A stretch of 20,308 bases of DNA from Bacteroidaceae bacterium (GTDB lineage: Bacteria; Bacteroidota; Bacteroidia; Bacteroidales; Bacteroidaceae): NCBI GenBank assembly GCA_016302435.1, contig JAEDNQ010000016.1:1-20308 (forward strand), read 5' to 3'. The notes beneath the pieces were generated by a model that saw nothing but the letters and a program-made list of their open reading frames with translations, made no database searches and was not told where the DNA came from. Position 1 is the first letter of the stretch; every line of letters begins with the position of its first letter. Below are positions 13,222-20,308 of this stretch, piece by piece. The position numbers and the translations under genes are program-made.

Positions 13222-15612
13222 ATGGAACAGCTTACTCCCTCATATCTCGACAGTTTCAATCCTGCTCAGCGTCAAGCTGTCGAATACTGCGATGGCCCTG
13301 CTCTCGTCATAGCAGGTGCAGGTTCGGGCAAGACGCGTGTGTTGACATACAAGATAGCTTATCTCATGCAGCAAGGTTACCAGCCATGGAGCATACTTGC
13401 CCTCACCTTCACCAACAAGGCTGCAGGAGAGATGAAATCGCGCATATCTCAGATAGTGGGCGACGATTATGCCCGTCGACTGTGGATGGGCACCTTCCAC
13501 AGCATCTTCCTGCGCATACTGAGAGCCGAGCACGAACACATAGGCTTCTCCTCACAGTTCACCATCTACGATGCAGCAGACAGCAAGAGCCTTGTCAAAG
13601 CCATCATCAAGGAGATGGGGCTCGACGACAAGACGTATAAGCCCGGAGATGTGCTCGGCACCATCAGCAACGCAAAAAACCAGCTCGTCACAGCTCAGCA
13701 ATATGTGGCCAATCCTGCCAACATGCAAAGTGACACTCGACAGAACATGCCAGCCCTTGGTGCTATCTTCCTCAGATATGCCTCCCGATGCAGGCAAAGC
13801 GACGCTATGGATTTTGACGACATACTGCTCTTCACTTATTTGCTTTTCGAGCAGCATCCTGAGGTGCTCGAAAGGTGGGAGCAGCGTTTCCGCTACGTCC
13901 TTGTCGATGAGTATCAGGACACAAACTTTGCCCAGCACCGCATCGTTTGGCAGCTCACACAGCGTCACCAGAAAGTGTGCGTTGTGGGAGATGACGCTCA
14001 GAGTATTTATAGCTTTCGTGGTGCGAATATTGACAACATACTTTCATTCTGTAAGATATATACCAATGCGCAGCTCTTCAAACTCGAGCAGAACTACCGC
14101 TCTACACAGACAATAGTGCAGGCTGCCAACAGTTTGATAGCAAAAAACAAGATGCAGATACACAAGGATGTATTCTCTGAAAAAGAAAAAGGAGAGAAAC
14201 TGCATGTGCTCGACACACAGTCGGACATGGAAGAAGCAAAGAAGGTGACAGCCCTCATCAGCAAGATACGCAAGGCAAATGCATGCGAATACTCCGACTT
14301 TGCCATCCTCTATCGCACCAATGCTCAAAGCCGCACTTTTGAGGAAGAACTGCGACGCGCATCCATACCATACCGCATCTACGGCGGTCTCTCATTTTAT
14401 CAGCGAAAAGAGATAAAAGACATCATCGCATATTTCCGCCTCGCCATCAATCCCAATGATGAAGAAGCCTTCAAGCGTGTAGTCAACTATCCAGCCAGAG
14501 GCATTGGACAGACAACCCTCTCTCGCATTGTCGAGGCAGCCGTCATGCACGAGACAAGCCTTTGGAACATCATATCCAATCCTGCCGCCTATGGTGCTTC
14601 CATATCAGGAGCAGCTCAGAAGAAACTGGCGGACTTCCGTTCTCTGATAGAGGGCTTCGGACGTCTGGCCGCTGAAGTGCCTGTAGATGAGGCAGGACCG
14701 AAGATTGTGCGCGAAAGCGGAGTCATGGCTGACATATATCAGGATGCAACACCCGAAAATCTTGCCCGGCAGGAAAATGTCGAAGAACTCATCAACGGCA
14801 TGTATGACTTCGTGCAGATTCGTCAGGAGGAGGGCAACGAACAGGTGAATCTCACCGACTATCTCTCGGAGGTAGCTCTTCTCACCGATAAGGAAAGTGA
14901 CGACGGTGAGGATGTTCATAAGGTAGCCCTCATGACCATCCATGCAGCCAAAGGCCTTGAGTTTCAGCATGTCTTCGTTGTAGGCCTTGAGGAGGGCCTC
15001 TTCCCGAGCCAGATGGTGTCTGGCAGTCCTCGCGGCATGGAAGAGGAGAGAAGACTCTTCTATGTGGCTATCACGCGAGCTGAGACAAGCTGCTACCTTA
15101 CCCACGCTGCCTGCCGCTATCGCTATGGCAAAATGGAGTTCTGCGCTCCCAGCCGCTTCATCACCGACATCAATCCTATCTACCTCGATAAGGAACAGAC
15201 GGTGTACAGCTCACGCAAAAAAGCCGACAGCGAAGTTGACCTGCCATGGCTGCGTCGCAAGATGAACAGTGGCATGCTCTCCTCACGTCCGTCAGCGACA
15301 TCATCCTTCCAACCATCAAGAACCTCAGTGCCGTCTTCCTTCCATTCATCAAGAACCTCAGCCACCTCATCCTTCCAACAGGCAGGTTCTTCAGACTTCC
15401 GTCCGTCATCGCCTTCACAGACAGCTCCGTCATCAGCTTCCGCTTCTGCACCCCTCACTGTCGGTTCGCGCATCCTTCATAGCCGCTTCGGAAAAGGAAC
15501 TGTGAAAAAAATGGAAGGCAGCGGCGATGGCATGAAGGCTACGATAGAGTTTGACGTGGTAGGTACAAAACAGCTGCTGCTCAAATATGCCAAGTATGCT
15601 GTCATTGAATAA
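13222..15612 (+). CDS. UvrD/PcrA-type superfamily 1 DNA helicase
   Basis: A 796-aa ATP-dependent 3'-5' DNA helicase for nucleotide-excision and mismatch repair and replication upkeep. SF1A motifs in order: Q-motif region LNPAQRQAV-like FNPAQRQAV (12-20), Walker A AGAGSGKT (31-38), Walker B DEYQDT (229-234), motif III GDDAQSIYSFRGA, motif IV LEQNYRS, motif V TIHAAKGLEF (from 572) and motif VI FYVAITRA with Arg619. The C-terminus has a Ser-rich linker of about 70 residues, part of which is an 11-residue repeat, then a compact domain (VGSRILHSRFGKGTVKKM) like the Tudor-type module that ends PcrA. The last codons and stop have been duplicated downstream. Whether it is PcrA or UvrD in a strict sense is not resolved. 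Confidence 0.95.
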   Translation: MEQLTPSYLDSFNPAQRQAVEYCDGPALVIAGAGSGKTRVLTYKIAYLMQQGYQPWSILALTFTNKAAGEMKSRISQIVGDDYARRLWMGTFHSIFLRILRAEHEHIGFSSQFTIYDAADSKSLVKAIIKEMGLDDKTYKPGDVLGTISNAKNQLVTAQQYVANPANMQSDTRQNMPALGAIFLRYASRCRQSDAMDFDDILLFTYLLFEQHPEVLERWEQRFRYVLVDEYQDTNFAQHRIVWQLTQRHQKVCVVGDDAQSIYSFRGANIDNILSFCKIYTNAQLFKLEQNYRSTQTIVQAANSLIAKNKMQIHKDVFSEKEKGEKLHVLDTQSDMEEAKKVTALISKIRKANACEYSDFAILYRTNAQSRTFEEELRRASIPYRIYGGLSFYQRKEIKDIIAYFRLAINPNDEEAFKRVVNYPARGIGQTTLSRIVEAAVMHETSLWNIISNPAAYGASISGAAQKKLADFRSLIEGFGRLAAEVPVDEAGPKIVRESGVMADIYQDATPENLARQENVEELINGMYDFVQIRQEEGNEQVNLTDYLSEVALLTDKESDDGEDVHKVALMTIHAAKGLEFQHVFVVGLEEGLFPSQMVSGSPRGMEEERRLFYVAITRAETSCYLTHAACRYRYGKMEFCAPSRFITDINPIYLDKEQTVYSSRKKADSEVDLPWLRRKMNSGMLSSRPSATSSFQPSRTSVPSSFHSSRTSATSSFQQAGSSDFRPSSPSQTAPSSASASAPLTVGSRILHSRFGKGTVKKMEGSGDGMKATIEFDVVGTKQLLLKYAKYAVIE
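15269..15378 (+). repeat. 33-bp (11-aa) imperfect repeats in the helicase linker
   Basis: CATCAAGAACCTCAG recurs at 15314 and 15347, and TCATCCTTCCAA at 15301 and 15367, giving a 33-bp period in frame with the gene. In protein this is SSRPSATSSFQ, PSRTSVPSSFH, SSRTSATSSFQ. It lengthens a disordered linker ahead of the C-terminal module. Confidence 0.75.
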
Positions 15613-15715
15613 TTGAAAAAATCAAGCCCCCAAGTATGCTGTCATTGAATAATTGAAAAAATCAAGCCCCAAGTATGCTGTCATTGAATAATTGAAAAAA
15701 TCAAGCCCCAAGTAT
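15591..15715 (+). repeat. 39-40 bp tandem triplication of the helicase gene end
   Basis: Units start at 15591, 15631 and 15670, with a stub at 15709. Each contains CAAGTATGCTGTCATTGAAT then AATTGAAAAAATCAAGCCCC. The first unit overlaps the last codons and the stop TAA (15610-15612) of the helicase; the others are copies past the stop. Units are identical except for the number of C residues at the joins (five, then four). Confidence 0.92.
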
Positions 15716-15787
15716 ACGTCATTAATATAGCCATTTCATATCCGCTTTTTAATTTCCGAAAAAAAACATTACCTGAAAATATACAGA

Positions 15788-16954
15788 ATGACACAACTCG
15801 AACAAATACTTCCGCAGATACCCTCTCCATGCTATGTTGTGGAGGAATCGCTTCTCCGTCGCAATCTCACCCTTATCCAGAGTGTTGCACAGCGGGCAGG
15901 AGTGGAGATAATCTTGGCTTTCAAGGCATTTGCGCTTTGGAAGACATTCCCCATCTTCCGCGAATATATCAGCCACACCACAGCGTCTTCTCTTTCGGAG
16001 GCTCGTCTGGCCGCCGAACTCTTCGGCTCAAAAGCACATACATATTCTCCTGCATATACCGACGAGGAATTTGAGACCATAGTCTCCTGCTCCAGCCATA
16101 TAACCTTCAACACCCTTTCTCAGTACCGACGTTTCTACCGTCAGTCACTCGGTCGATGCTCACTCGGATTGCGTGTCAATCCTGAATACAGCGAGATAGA
16201 GACAGAACTCTACAATCCTTGTGCCGCAGGCTCACGTTTTGGCATCCTCGCAGCTGACCTCCCTTCTTCATTGCCTGAGGGCATAGAGGGTTTTCACATT
16301 CATTGCCATTGCGAGTCGGGCAGCGATGTCTTTGCCCGCACCCTCAAACACATTGAGGAGAAGTTCTCTCCATGGTTTGCCCAACTCAAATGGATAAACT
16401 TTGGTGGGGGACATCTGATGACCCGAGCCGACTATGACGTTGACCTCCTCGTCTCCACGCTTCAAGACTTCCGAAGCCGCTATCCTCACCTTAAGATAGT
16501 CCTCGAGCCAGGCAGTGCTTTCGCTTGGCAGACAGGTCCACTAGTCACTCGCGTAGTTGACATCGTAGAGAACAGCGGCGTCAAGACAGCCATCATCAAT
16601 GCCAGTTTCACCTGCCACATGCCCGACTGTCTTGAGATGCCTTACCATCCAGCCATCCGCCATGCGCAGACACTCGAAACAGACAATCTTGATACTGCGC
16701 GTACCCTTCCCTACACCTACCGCATAGGTGGCAACTCCTGTCTTTCAGGCGACTTCATGGGCTTATGGCAGTTTGACCACGACCTCTGCATCGGCGAAAC
16801 ACTCATATTTGAAGATATGATACACTATACCACGGTCAAGACCAACACATTCAATGGCATCACCCATCCGTCCATTGGCATGCTCCATTCTGACGGAATG
16901 TTTGAACTGTTGCGCCGATATGGCTATGAAGACTACCGCGACAGGATGGATTAA
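15788..16954 (+). CDS. nspC: Carboxynorspermidine (carboxyspermidine) decarboxylase
   Basis: A PLP-dependent fold-III decarboxylase of 388 aa that removes CO2 from carboxynorspermidine or carboxyspermidine, the last step of the alternative polyamine route. Visible features are the PLP lysine K46 in ILAFKAFALW (42-51), HCHCESGSD (172-180), the phosphate-binding GGGHLMT (206-212), EPGSAFAW (240-247) and the catalytic-cysteine loop GNSCLSGDFMG (315-325). Length and motif spacing match NspC rather than the longer DAP or arginine decarboxylases. The partner dehydrogenase is not in the window. The gene is preceded by the triplicated helicase end and followed with no gap by a large inverted repeat. 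No clear TAnnTTTG box is visible upstream. Confidence 0.94.
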   Translation: MTQLEQILPQIPSPCYVVEESLLRRNLTLIQSVAQRAGVEIILAFKAFALWKTFPIFREYISHTTASSLSEARLAAELFGSKAHTYSPAYTDEEFETIVSCSSHITFNTLSQYRRFYRQSLGRCSLGLRVNPEYSEIETELYNPCAAGSRFGILAADLPSSLPEGIEGFHIHCHCESGSDVFARTLKHIEEKFSPWFAQLKWINFGGGHLMTRADYDVDLLVSTLQDFRSRYPHLKIVLEPGSAFAWQTGPLVTRVVDIVENSGVKTAIINASFTCHMPDCLEMPYHPAIRHAQTLETDNLDTARTLPYTYRIGGNSCLSGDFMGLWQFDHDLCIGETLIFEDMIHYTTVKTNTFNGITHPSIGMLHSDGMFELLRRYGYEDYRDRMD

Positions 16955-17014
16955 GGTGGGTTCTATTACTTTCCACCTTAAAACCTATTTCGGTGGAAAT
17001 TTATAGAATCCACC
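16955..17014. repeat. 23-bp inverted repeat with nested GGTGG/CCACC pairs
   Basis: The left arm 16955-16977 and the right arm 16992-17014 pair at 20 of 23 positions (one of the three others is a G-T wobble) across a 14-nt loop. Each arm also starts with GGTGG and ends with CCACC, so each can fold on itself. It begins at the base after the nspC stop codon. It may be an mRNA-protecting 3' hairpin or a small mobile-element remnant. Confidence 0.8.
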
Positions 17015-17022
17015 ATAATATA

Positions 17023-17086
17023 CACGACATGCGATTCCTGTAAGCCCCATTTGGAACTTGCAAAAATCGCATGTCGTGACTTTTTT
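17023..17086 (+). terminator. 14-bp perfect stem with 28-nt loop and T6 tail
   Basis: CACGACATGCGATT (17023-17036) pairs perfectly with AATCGCATGTCGTG (17065-17078), and ACTTTTTT follows. It is placed to terminate nspC transcription before the converging gene that ends at 17157. The loop is much longer than in ordinary terminators and holds GCCCCATTTGG, so a regulatory or small-RNA role is possible. Confidence 0.65.
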
Positions 17087-17156
17087 GATGTACACCTGTA
17101 GTGTTGAACGTTAATTGATTTGTAGCGCTATAAGCAGATTATCAAGATAATCGTTA

Positions 17157-20087
17157 TTAGAATCGGCCTCCGCCGAAACCACCTCCGCCTCTGCCACCTT
17201 CGCTGCCTCCGCCTTTGCCTCCTCCTTCTCCGCCGAAGTCAGGACGGTCGTATTGCATGTTCCTCATCTCTCTGAGATTTTGCCTTGAGTCAGGAGTGCC
17301 GAAGAGGTTGAAGCGATACTGGAAGGTAGCCATCACATAGCTGTAAATGCTGTTAGTCTCACGGTCTTGGCGAGAATAGGCGCTGATGGTGCGGCTGATG
17401 TTGCTTCGCTTGCTCAGAATGTCGTTTGCACGCAGCATGATGGTAGCAGCCTTCTTGTACAGGAATCGGTAGCTGATCTGAGCGTTCCATATCAGTTCGT
17501 TCGTGTTCATGCTGGCTGAGGCATAACCGCGGCGCGAACTCATGTTGATGTCGGTGCTGAAGCCAAATCCATTTTCAAAGTTGCCAGTTGAGGAGAGACC
17601 GTAGCTGAAGTTGAACGTGTTCTGGTTGTTGGCCGAAGTATAGTTGCTCTCCGACTTGTGCCAATTGATGCGTCCTGTAGCCCGCACGTCAAAGTTGTTC
17701 AGACGCAGTGTTAGGCTCATGTTCTCGCCCAAGGACGTTTGCTTCACATTGTTCTTGAATGTCTGCTTGTTTTGATACACGTAGGCAGGACTGTTAGAGT
17801 ATGAAGCAGAGGTGTTGGTGCTCAGTGACAATTGTTCCCATATGAGAGGGGTAGTGAAACCTATGTTACCTCCTATGTTCCATCTTCCGTTGATATTTTC
17901 CGGACGGCTAAGCTGTCCACCCGTCTCCTCGTTATACTCCGTGCGGTTAGTGATGCTGTTGCTCGTTGTGGAGAAACTGAAGTTACCATTGAGCGAGCGG
18001 CGAGACAGTTCGAAATATCTGTTGTAGTCAATATTGACATTGTTGGTAAACGAAGGCTTCAGATCCGGATTACCCTCGCGGATATTGAGCGGATTGCTGT
18101 TATCCGTCAGTGTGAAGAGGTCCGTCATGTCAGGCTGAGTCGTATTGCCTCTATACCGCAGTCGGAGGGTATGCTGCTTTGAGAACTTCAGACGGGCGTT
18201 GAGAGTAGGCGAAATGCGCGAGATGTTGCGGCTCGCCACGGTGTCCAAACCCTGATACTGGTATGCCATCTTCTGATTTTGAGCTTCCACCCTGACTCCT
18301 GCACTGATGTTGAGCATGGAGGTGATATATCTCAGCGAGAACTCCACATTGTGCGTCTTGTTGATGTTGTCCGTATAGCGTGAGAGCGAATCGCTCAAGA
18401 ACTCATAATAGTTGGGCGCGAGCAAGCCAAACTGCCCATATTGTTCCCACAGCTCCTTTCCTATCTCGTCCACTTTGCCAAAGTCGTACGTCTGTCCGTC
18501 AGAGTGTCGCTTAGAATAGTTGTAGCTGTAGTTGACCTGTGCCAGGAGATTGCGCAGAATCGGTTCGGTGTAGGTGATGCCTATGCTGTAGTTCTTGTTG
18601 TCCGTCGGAGTGCTCCTGTATCGGTAGGTAAGGTCTGTGGAGTCGCCTCTCTGGTGGTAGATGACATTAGAATAGTTGAAGTTCTTGTTTGTGTTTTCGC
18701 TCATAGAGCCGTTCATCCTCAGACTGATATTGCGTCCGCTCGTGCCCTTGACGGCAGCAGGTCCAAACCACGGATTGCCCTTCAGCTTGCGGTTGAGCAT
18801 AAGATTGCCGCTCACGTTGTAGTTGTCGCCTTCGCTCCAGTTCTTCGATGCGTTCTCATTGATTTTGATGTCATCGCTAATCATGTCCATCTGATTGAGA
18901 GGATCGAAGACACCATTCTGATACGGGTCGTCATTGAAAGTGGCAGACGAGTTTCGGCTCGAGTTGTCAGAGTCGCCCGTAGAGAAGCGAGGTTGGAAGA
19001 GCAGGGTAGTGAGCGTATCAATTTTCCACTCTATCTTGAAGTCACCATTGACGCTGCTGCTGTGGTTGGTACTGCTGTTAGCGTTGTTGCTGAAGGAAGC
19101 GTTAGACGTGATGAAATTTTGCGAACTGCTTCGGCTCACATTGGTCGACTTGTTCCAGTTGTATCGCATATTGCCGCCCACCTCGAGTTTGTCAAGGTCC
19201 AGCACCAGACGGCCGCCCACCTGTTGATTTGTATTGTTGCCGTTGTTGCCCGTGTTGTTGCGCTGGCCAAGCACGTTGCCCTGCATCTTTTCAGAGAAGC
19301 GGTTTATCATGGCTCTGCCAGAGTATCTCTCCTCCGTTCCTATGCCAGCGTTGACATTGCCAAACCATCCCTGCTGCATACCTTTCTTTATTGTGAGGTC
19401 AATGACAGTCTCTTCCTCCCCATCGTCAATGCCTGTTATGCGGCTGAAGTCCGACTGCTTGTCGTATGTCTTCACCTTGTCGACAATCTCAGAGGGAAGA
19501 TTCTTCAGCGACATGTTCTGGTCATTGCCGAAAAATTCCTTTCCGCCCACGAGTATCTTCTTGACAGTCTTTCCGTTAACCTTGATGACACCATCGGTTA
19601 TTTCCACACCGGGCAACTTCTTTATCAAGTCCTCCAGCACACTGCCTTCAGGCACCTTGAAAGCGTCAGCATTGAAAATCAGCGTGTCCTCTTTCACCTC
19701 CACCTCTTTAAGCTGAGCCGTCACCACAGTCTGTTTCAGTTCAATGCTGTTTGGCGTCATCATCACGGTGCCCACAGTCAGCGCACCTTTGTTCTCGCTG
19801 CTCTTCACGTCTATCTTTCGGAAGAAATCGTGGTAGCCGACGTATGATACCCTGACGACGTACGATCCGTCCTTCACATTCTTGATGTTGAACTCACCAC
19901 CGTCATTGGTCGTGCCGCCAGTCACCATTCGGCTGCTGTCTGGAGTCATTATCATCACCGAACTGCGCATGAGAGATTCACCGTTTTCGCTGTCTATGAC
20001 CTTGCCTTTGACCAGCGTCTGAGCCTGTACTGCCATTGCTATAGTGAAGAGGGCAGGGAGGAGGAGTAGTTTTTTGAGATGTTTCAT
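17157..20087 (-). CDS. TonB-receptor-like outer-membrane beta-barrel protein with Gly-rich tail
   Basis: A 976-aa outer-membrane protein. It has a signal peptide (about residues 1-22, ending AVQA), then a carboxypeptidase-regulatory-like beta-sandwich (about 25-105, KGKVIDSENGESLMRSSVMI through YVGYHDFFRKIDV). A plug-like segment follows (about 115-230, with VVTAQLKEVEVKEDTL, LIKKLPGVEI and VGGKEFFGND), then a long barrel rich in Asn, Ser, Tyr and Thr. This is the layout of the outer-membrane beta-barrel family related to TonB-dependent transporters. No SusD partner or TonB-box proof is in view, so the substrate is unknown. The end is unusual: about 27 residues, mostly Gly with Glu, Lys and Arg, closing in GGGRF. 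It appears to be a single gene, converging on nspC. Confidence 0.88.
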   Translation of the reverse strand: MKHLKKLLLLPALFTIAMAVQAQTLVKGKVIDSENGESLMRSSVMIMTPDSSRMVTGGTTNDGGEFNIKNVKDGSYVVRVSYVGYHDFFRKIDVKSSENKGALTVGTVMMTPNSIELKQTVVTAQLKEVEVKEDTLIFNADAFKVPEGSVLEDLIKKLPGVEITDGVIKVNGKTVKKILVGGKEFFGNDQNMSLKNLPSEIVDKVKTYDKQSDFSRITGIDDGEEETVIDLTIKKGMQQGWFGNVNAGIGTEERYSGRAMINRFSEKMQGNVLGQRNNTGNNGNNTNQQVGGRLVLDLDKLEVGGNMRYNWNKSTNVSRSSSQNFITSNASFSNNANSSTNHSSSVNGDFKIEWKIDTLTTLLFQPRFSTGDSDNSSRNSSATFNDDPYQNGVFDPLNQMDMISDDIKINENASKNWSEGDNYNVSGNLMLNRKLKGNPWFGPAAVKGTSGRNISLRMNGSMSENTNKNFNYSNVIYHQRGDSTDLTYRYRSTPTDNKNYSIGITYTEPILRNLLAQVNYSYNYSKRHSDGQTYDFGKVDEIGKELWEQYGQFGLLAPNYYEFLSDSLSRYTDNINKTHNVEFSLRYITSMLNISAGVRVEAQNQKMAYQYQGLDTVASRNISRISPTLNARLKFSKQHTLRLRYRGNTTQPDMTDLFTLTDNSNPLNIREGNPDLKPSFTNNVNIDYNRYFELSRRSLNGNFSFSTTSNSITNRTEYNEETGGQLSRPENINGRWNIGGNIGFTTPLIWEQLSLSTNTSASYSNSPAYVYQNKQTFKNNVKQTSLGENMSLTLRLNNFDVRATGRINWHKSESNYTSANNQNTFNFSYGLSSTGNFENGFGFSTDINMSSRRGYASASMNTNELIWNAQISYRFLYKKAATIMLRANDILSKRSNISRTISAYSRQDRETNSIYSYVMATFQYRFNLFGTPDSRQNLREMRNMQYDRPDFGGEGGGKGGGSEGGRGGGGFGGGRF

Positions 20088-20217
20088 GTTGATTTGTGTC
20101 CGACATTTTATTGTCAGCCTTAATTGATGTTGGTTAGGGTTTTTATTTGTGATAACTGTTCTGTATGACTGACATTATGGCAAAAAGGTTTAAAAAGAAC
20201 CGTGATTTTTTCTCCAG

Positions 20218-20308
20218 ATGTATTCATGGATGGTCTACGCGGCCATTCTCTTTCCCTTGCTCATCGTGACCTTTCTCTTTTGCATACTCAGCACGACCAT
20301 TCTCTTTT
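20218..20308 (+). CDS. Probable membrane protein, N-terminal fragment (cut by the window edge)
   Basis: An ATG at 20218-20220 opens a frame of 30 residues to the window end (MYSWMVYAAILFPLLIVTFL and on). It is almost entirely hydrophobic, as in an N-terminal membrane anchor. It resembles the start of Bacteroidales lysophospholipid acyltransferases, but 30 residues cannot establish that. It would diverge from the outer-membrane protein gene. A TTTATTTG near 20143-20150, one mismatch to the promoter motif, may drive it. The opposite strand here can also be read as a polar peptide (KENGR/KEKGH) ending near 20232, so the strand is uncertain. Confidence 0.4.
   Translation, partial: MYSWMVYAAILFPLLIVTFLFCILSTTILF

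Noticed and set aside
18441..19847. 468-aa plus-strand open frame opposite the outer-membrane barrel gene
   Set aside because: It is fully antisense to a gene with clear domains and signal peptide, and its Val/Ala/Arg-rich composition is typical of an antisense shadow.

Overview
This window looks like chromosomal DNA from a member of the Bacteroidota, most likely a Prevotella-like Bacteroidales. Three things point that way. Several starts are preceded by a TAnnTTTG promoter box and lack a convincing Shine-Dalgarno sequence. The genes include an outer-membrane barrel of the TonB-receptor type and a carboxynorspermidine decarboxylase. The pst genes resemble Bacteroidales ones and lie next to a porin. 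The genus is inference. I see no phage, insertion sequence, CRISPR array, rRNA or tRNA.

Left part, minus strand (88-10095). Read in the direction of transcription: a porin-like outer-membrane protein; the phosphate ABC importer PstS-PstC-PstA-PstB; an intrinsic terminator; a class A penicillin-binding protein with its own promoter; KdsB (CMP-KDO synthesis for lipid A/LPS); and an M16 peptidase homologue that has lost its zinc site. The theme is the cell envelope and phosphate uptake. A likely reading is that the porin passes phosphate to the PstS lipoprotein and the PstCAB pump. No phoU and no two-component regulator are in view. The gaps here are rich in short repeats: two 42-bp copies before kdsB, a dispersed GC-rich element found twice, 34-bp tandem units, and a (TTTTTG)7 run just before pstS.

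Middle (10096-11740). A 686-bp gap separates the divergent porin and a carboxymuconolactone-decarboxylase-family gene. It holds promoters for both, an array of AAGCAT units, a duplicated AT-rich block, several TCGAAAA half-sites and a terminator-like leader hairpin. A strong bidirectional terminator ends the decarboxylase-family gene.

Right part (11741-20308). A Cof-type HAD phosphatase (minus) diverges from a two-gene plus-strand unit: a small secreted protein and a PcrA/UvrD-type helicase. The helicase 3' end has been tandemly triplicated. Next come nspC (polyamine synthesis), two striking inverted repeats, a large minus-strand outer-membrane barrel protein with a glycine-rich tail, and at the edge the probable start of a membrane protein.

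Most genes are ordinary core or housekeeping functions. The unusual material is in the intergenic regions. I do not see an undescribed multi-gene system that I could defend.
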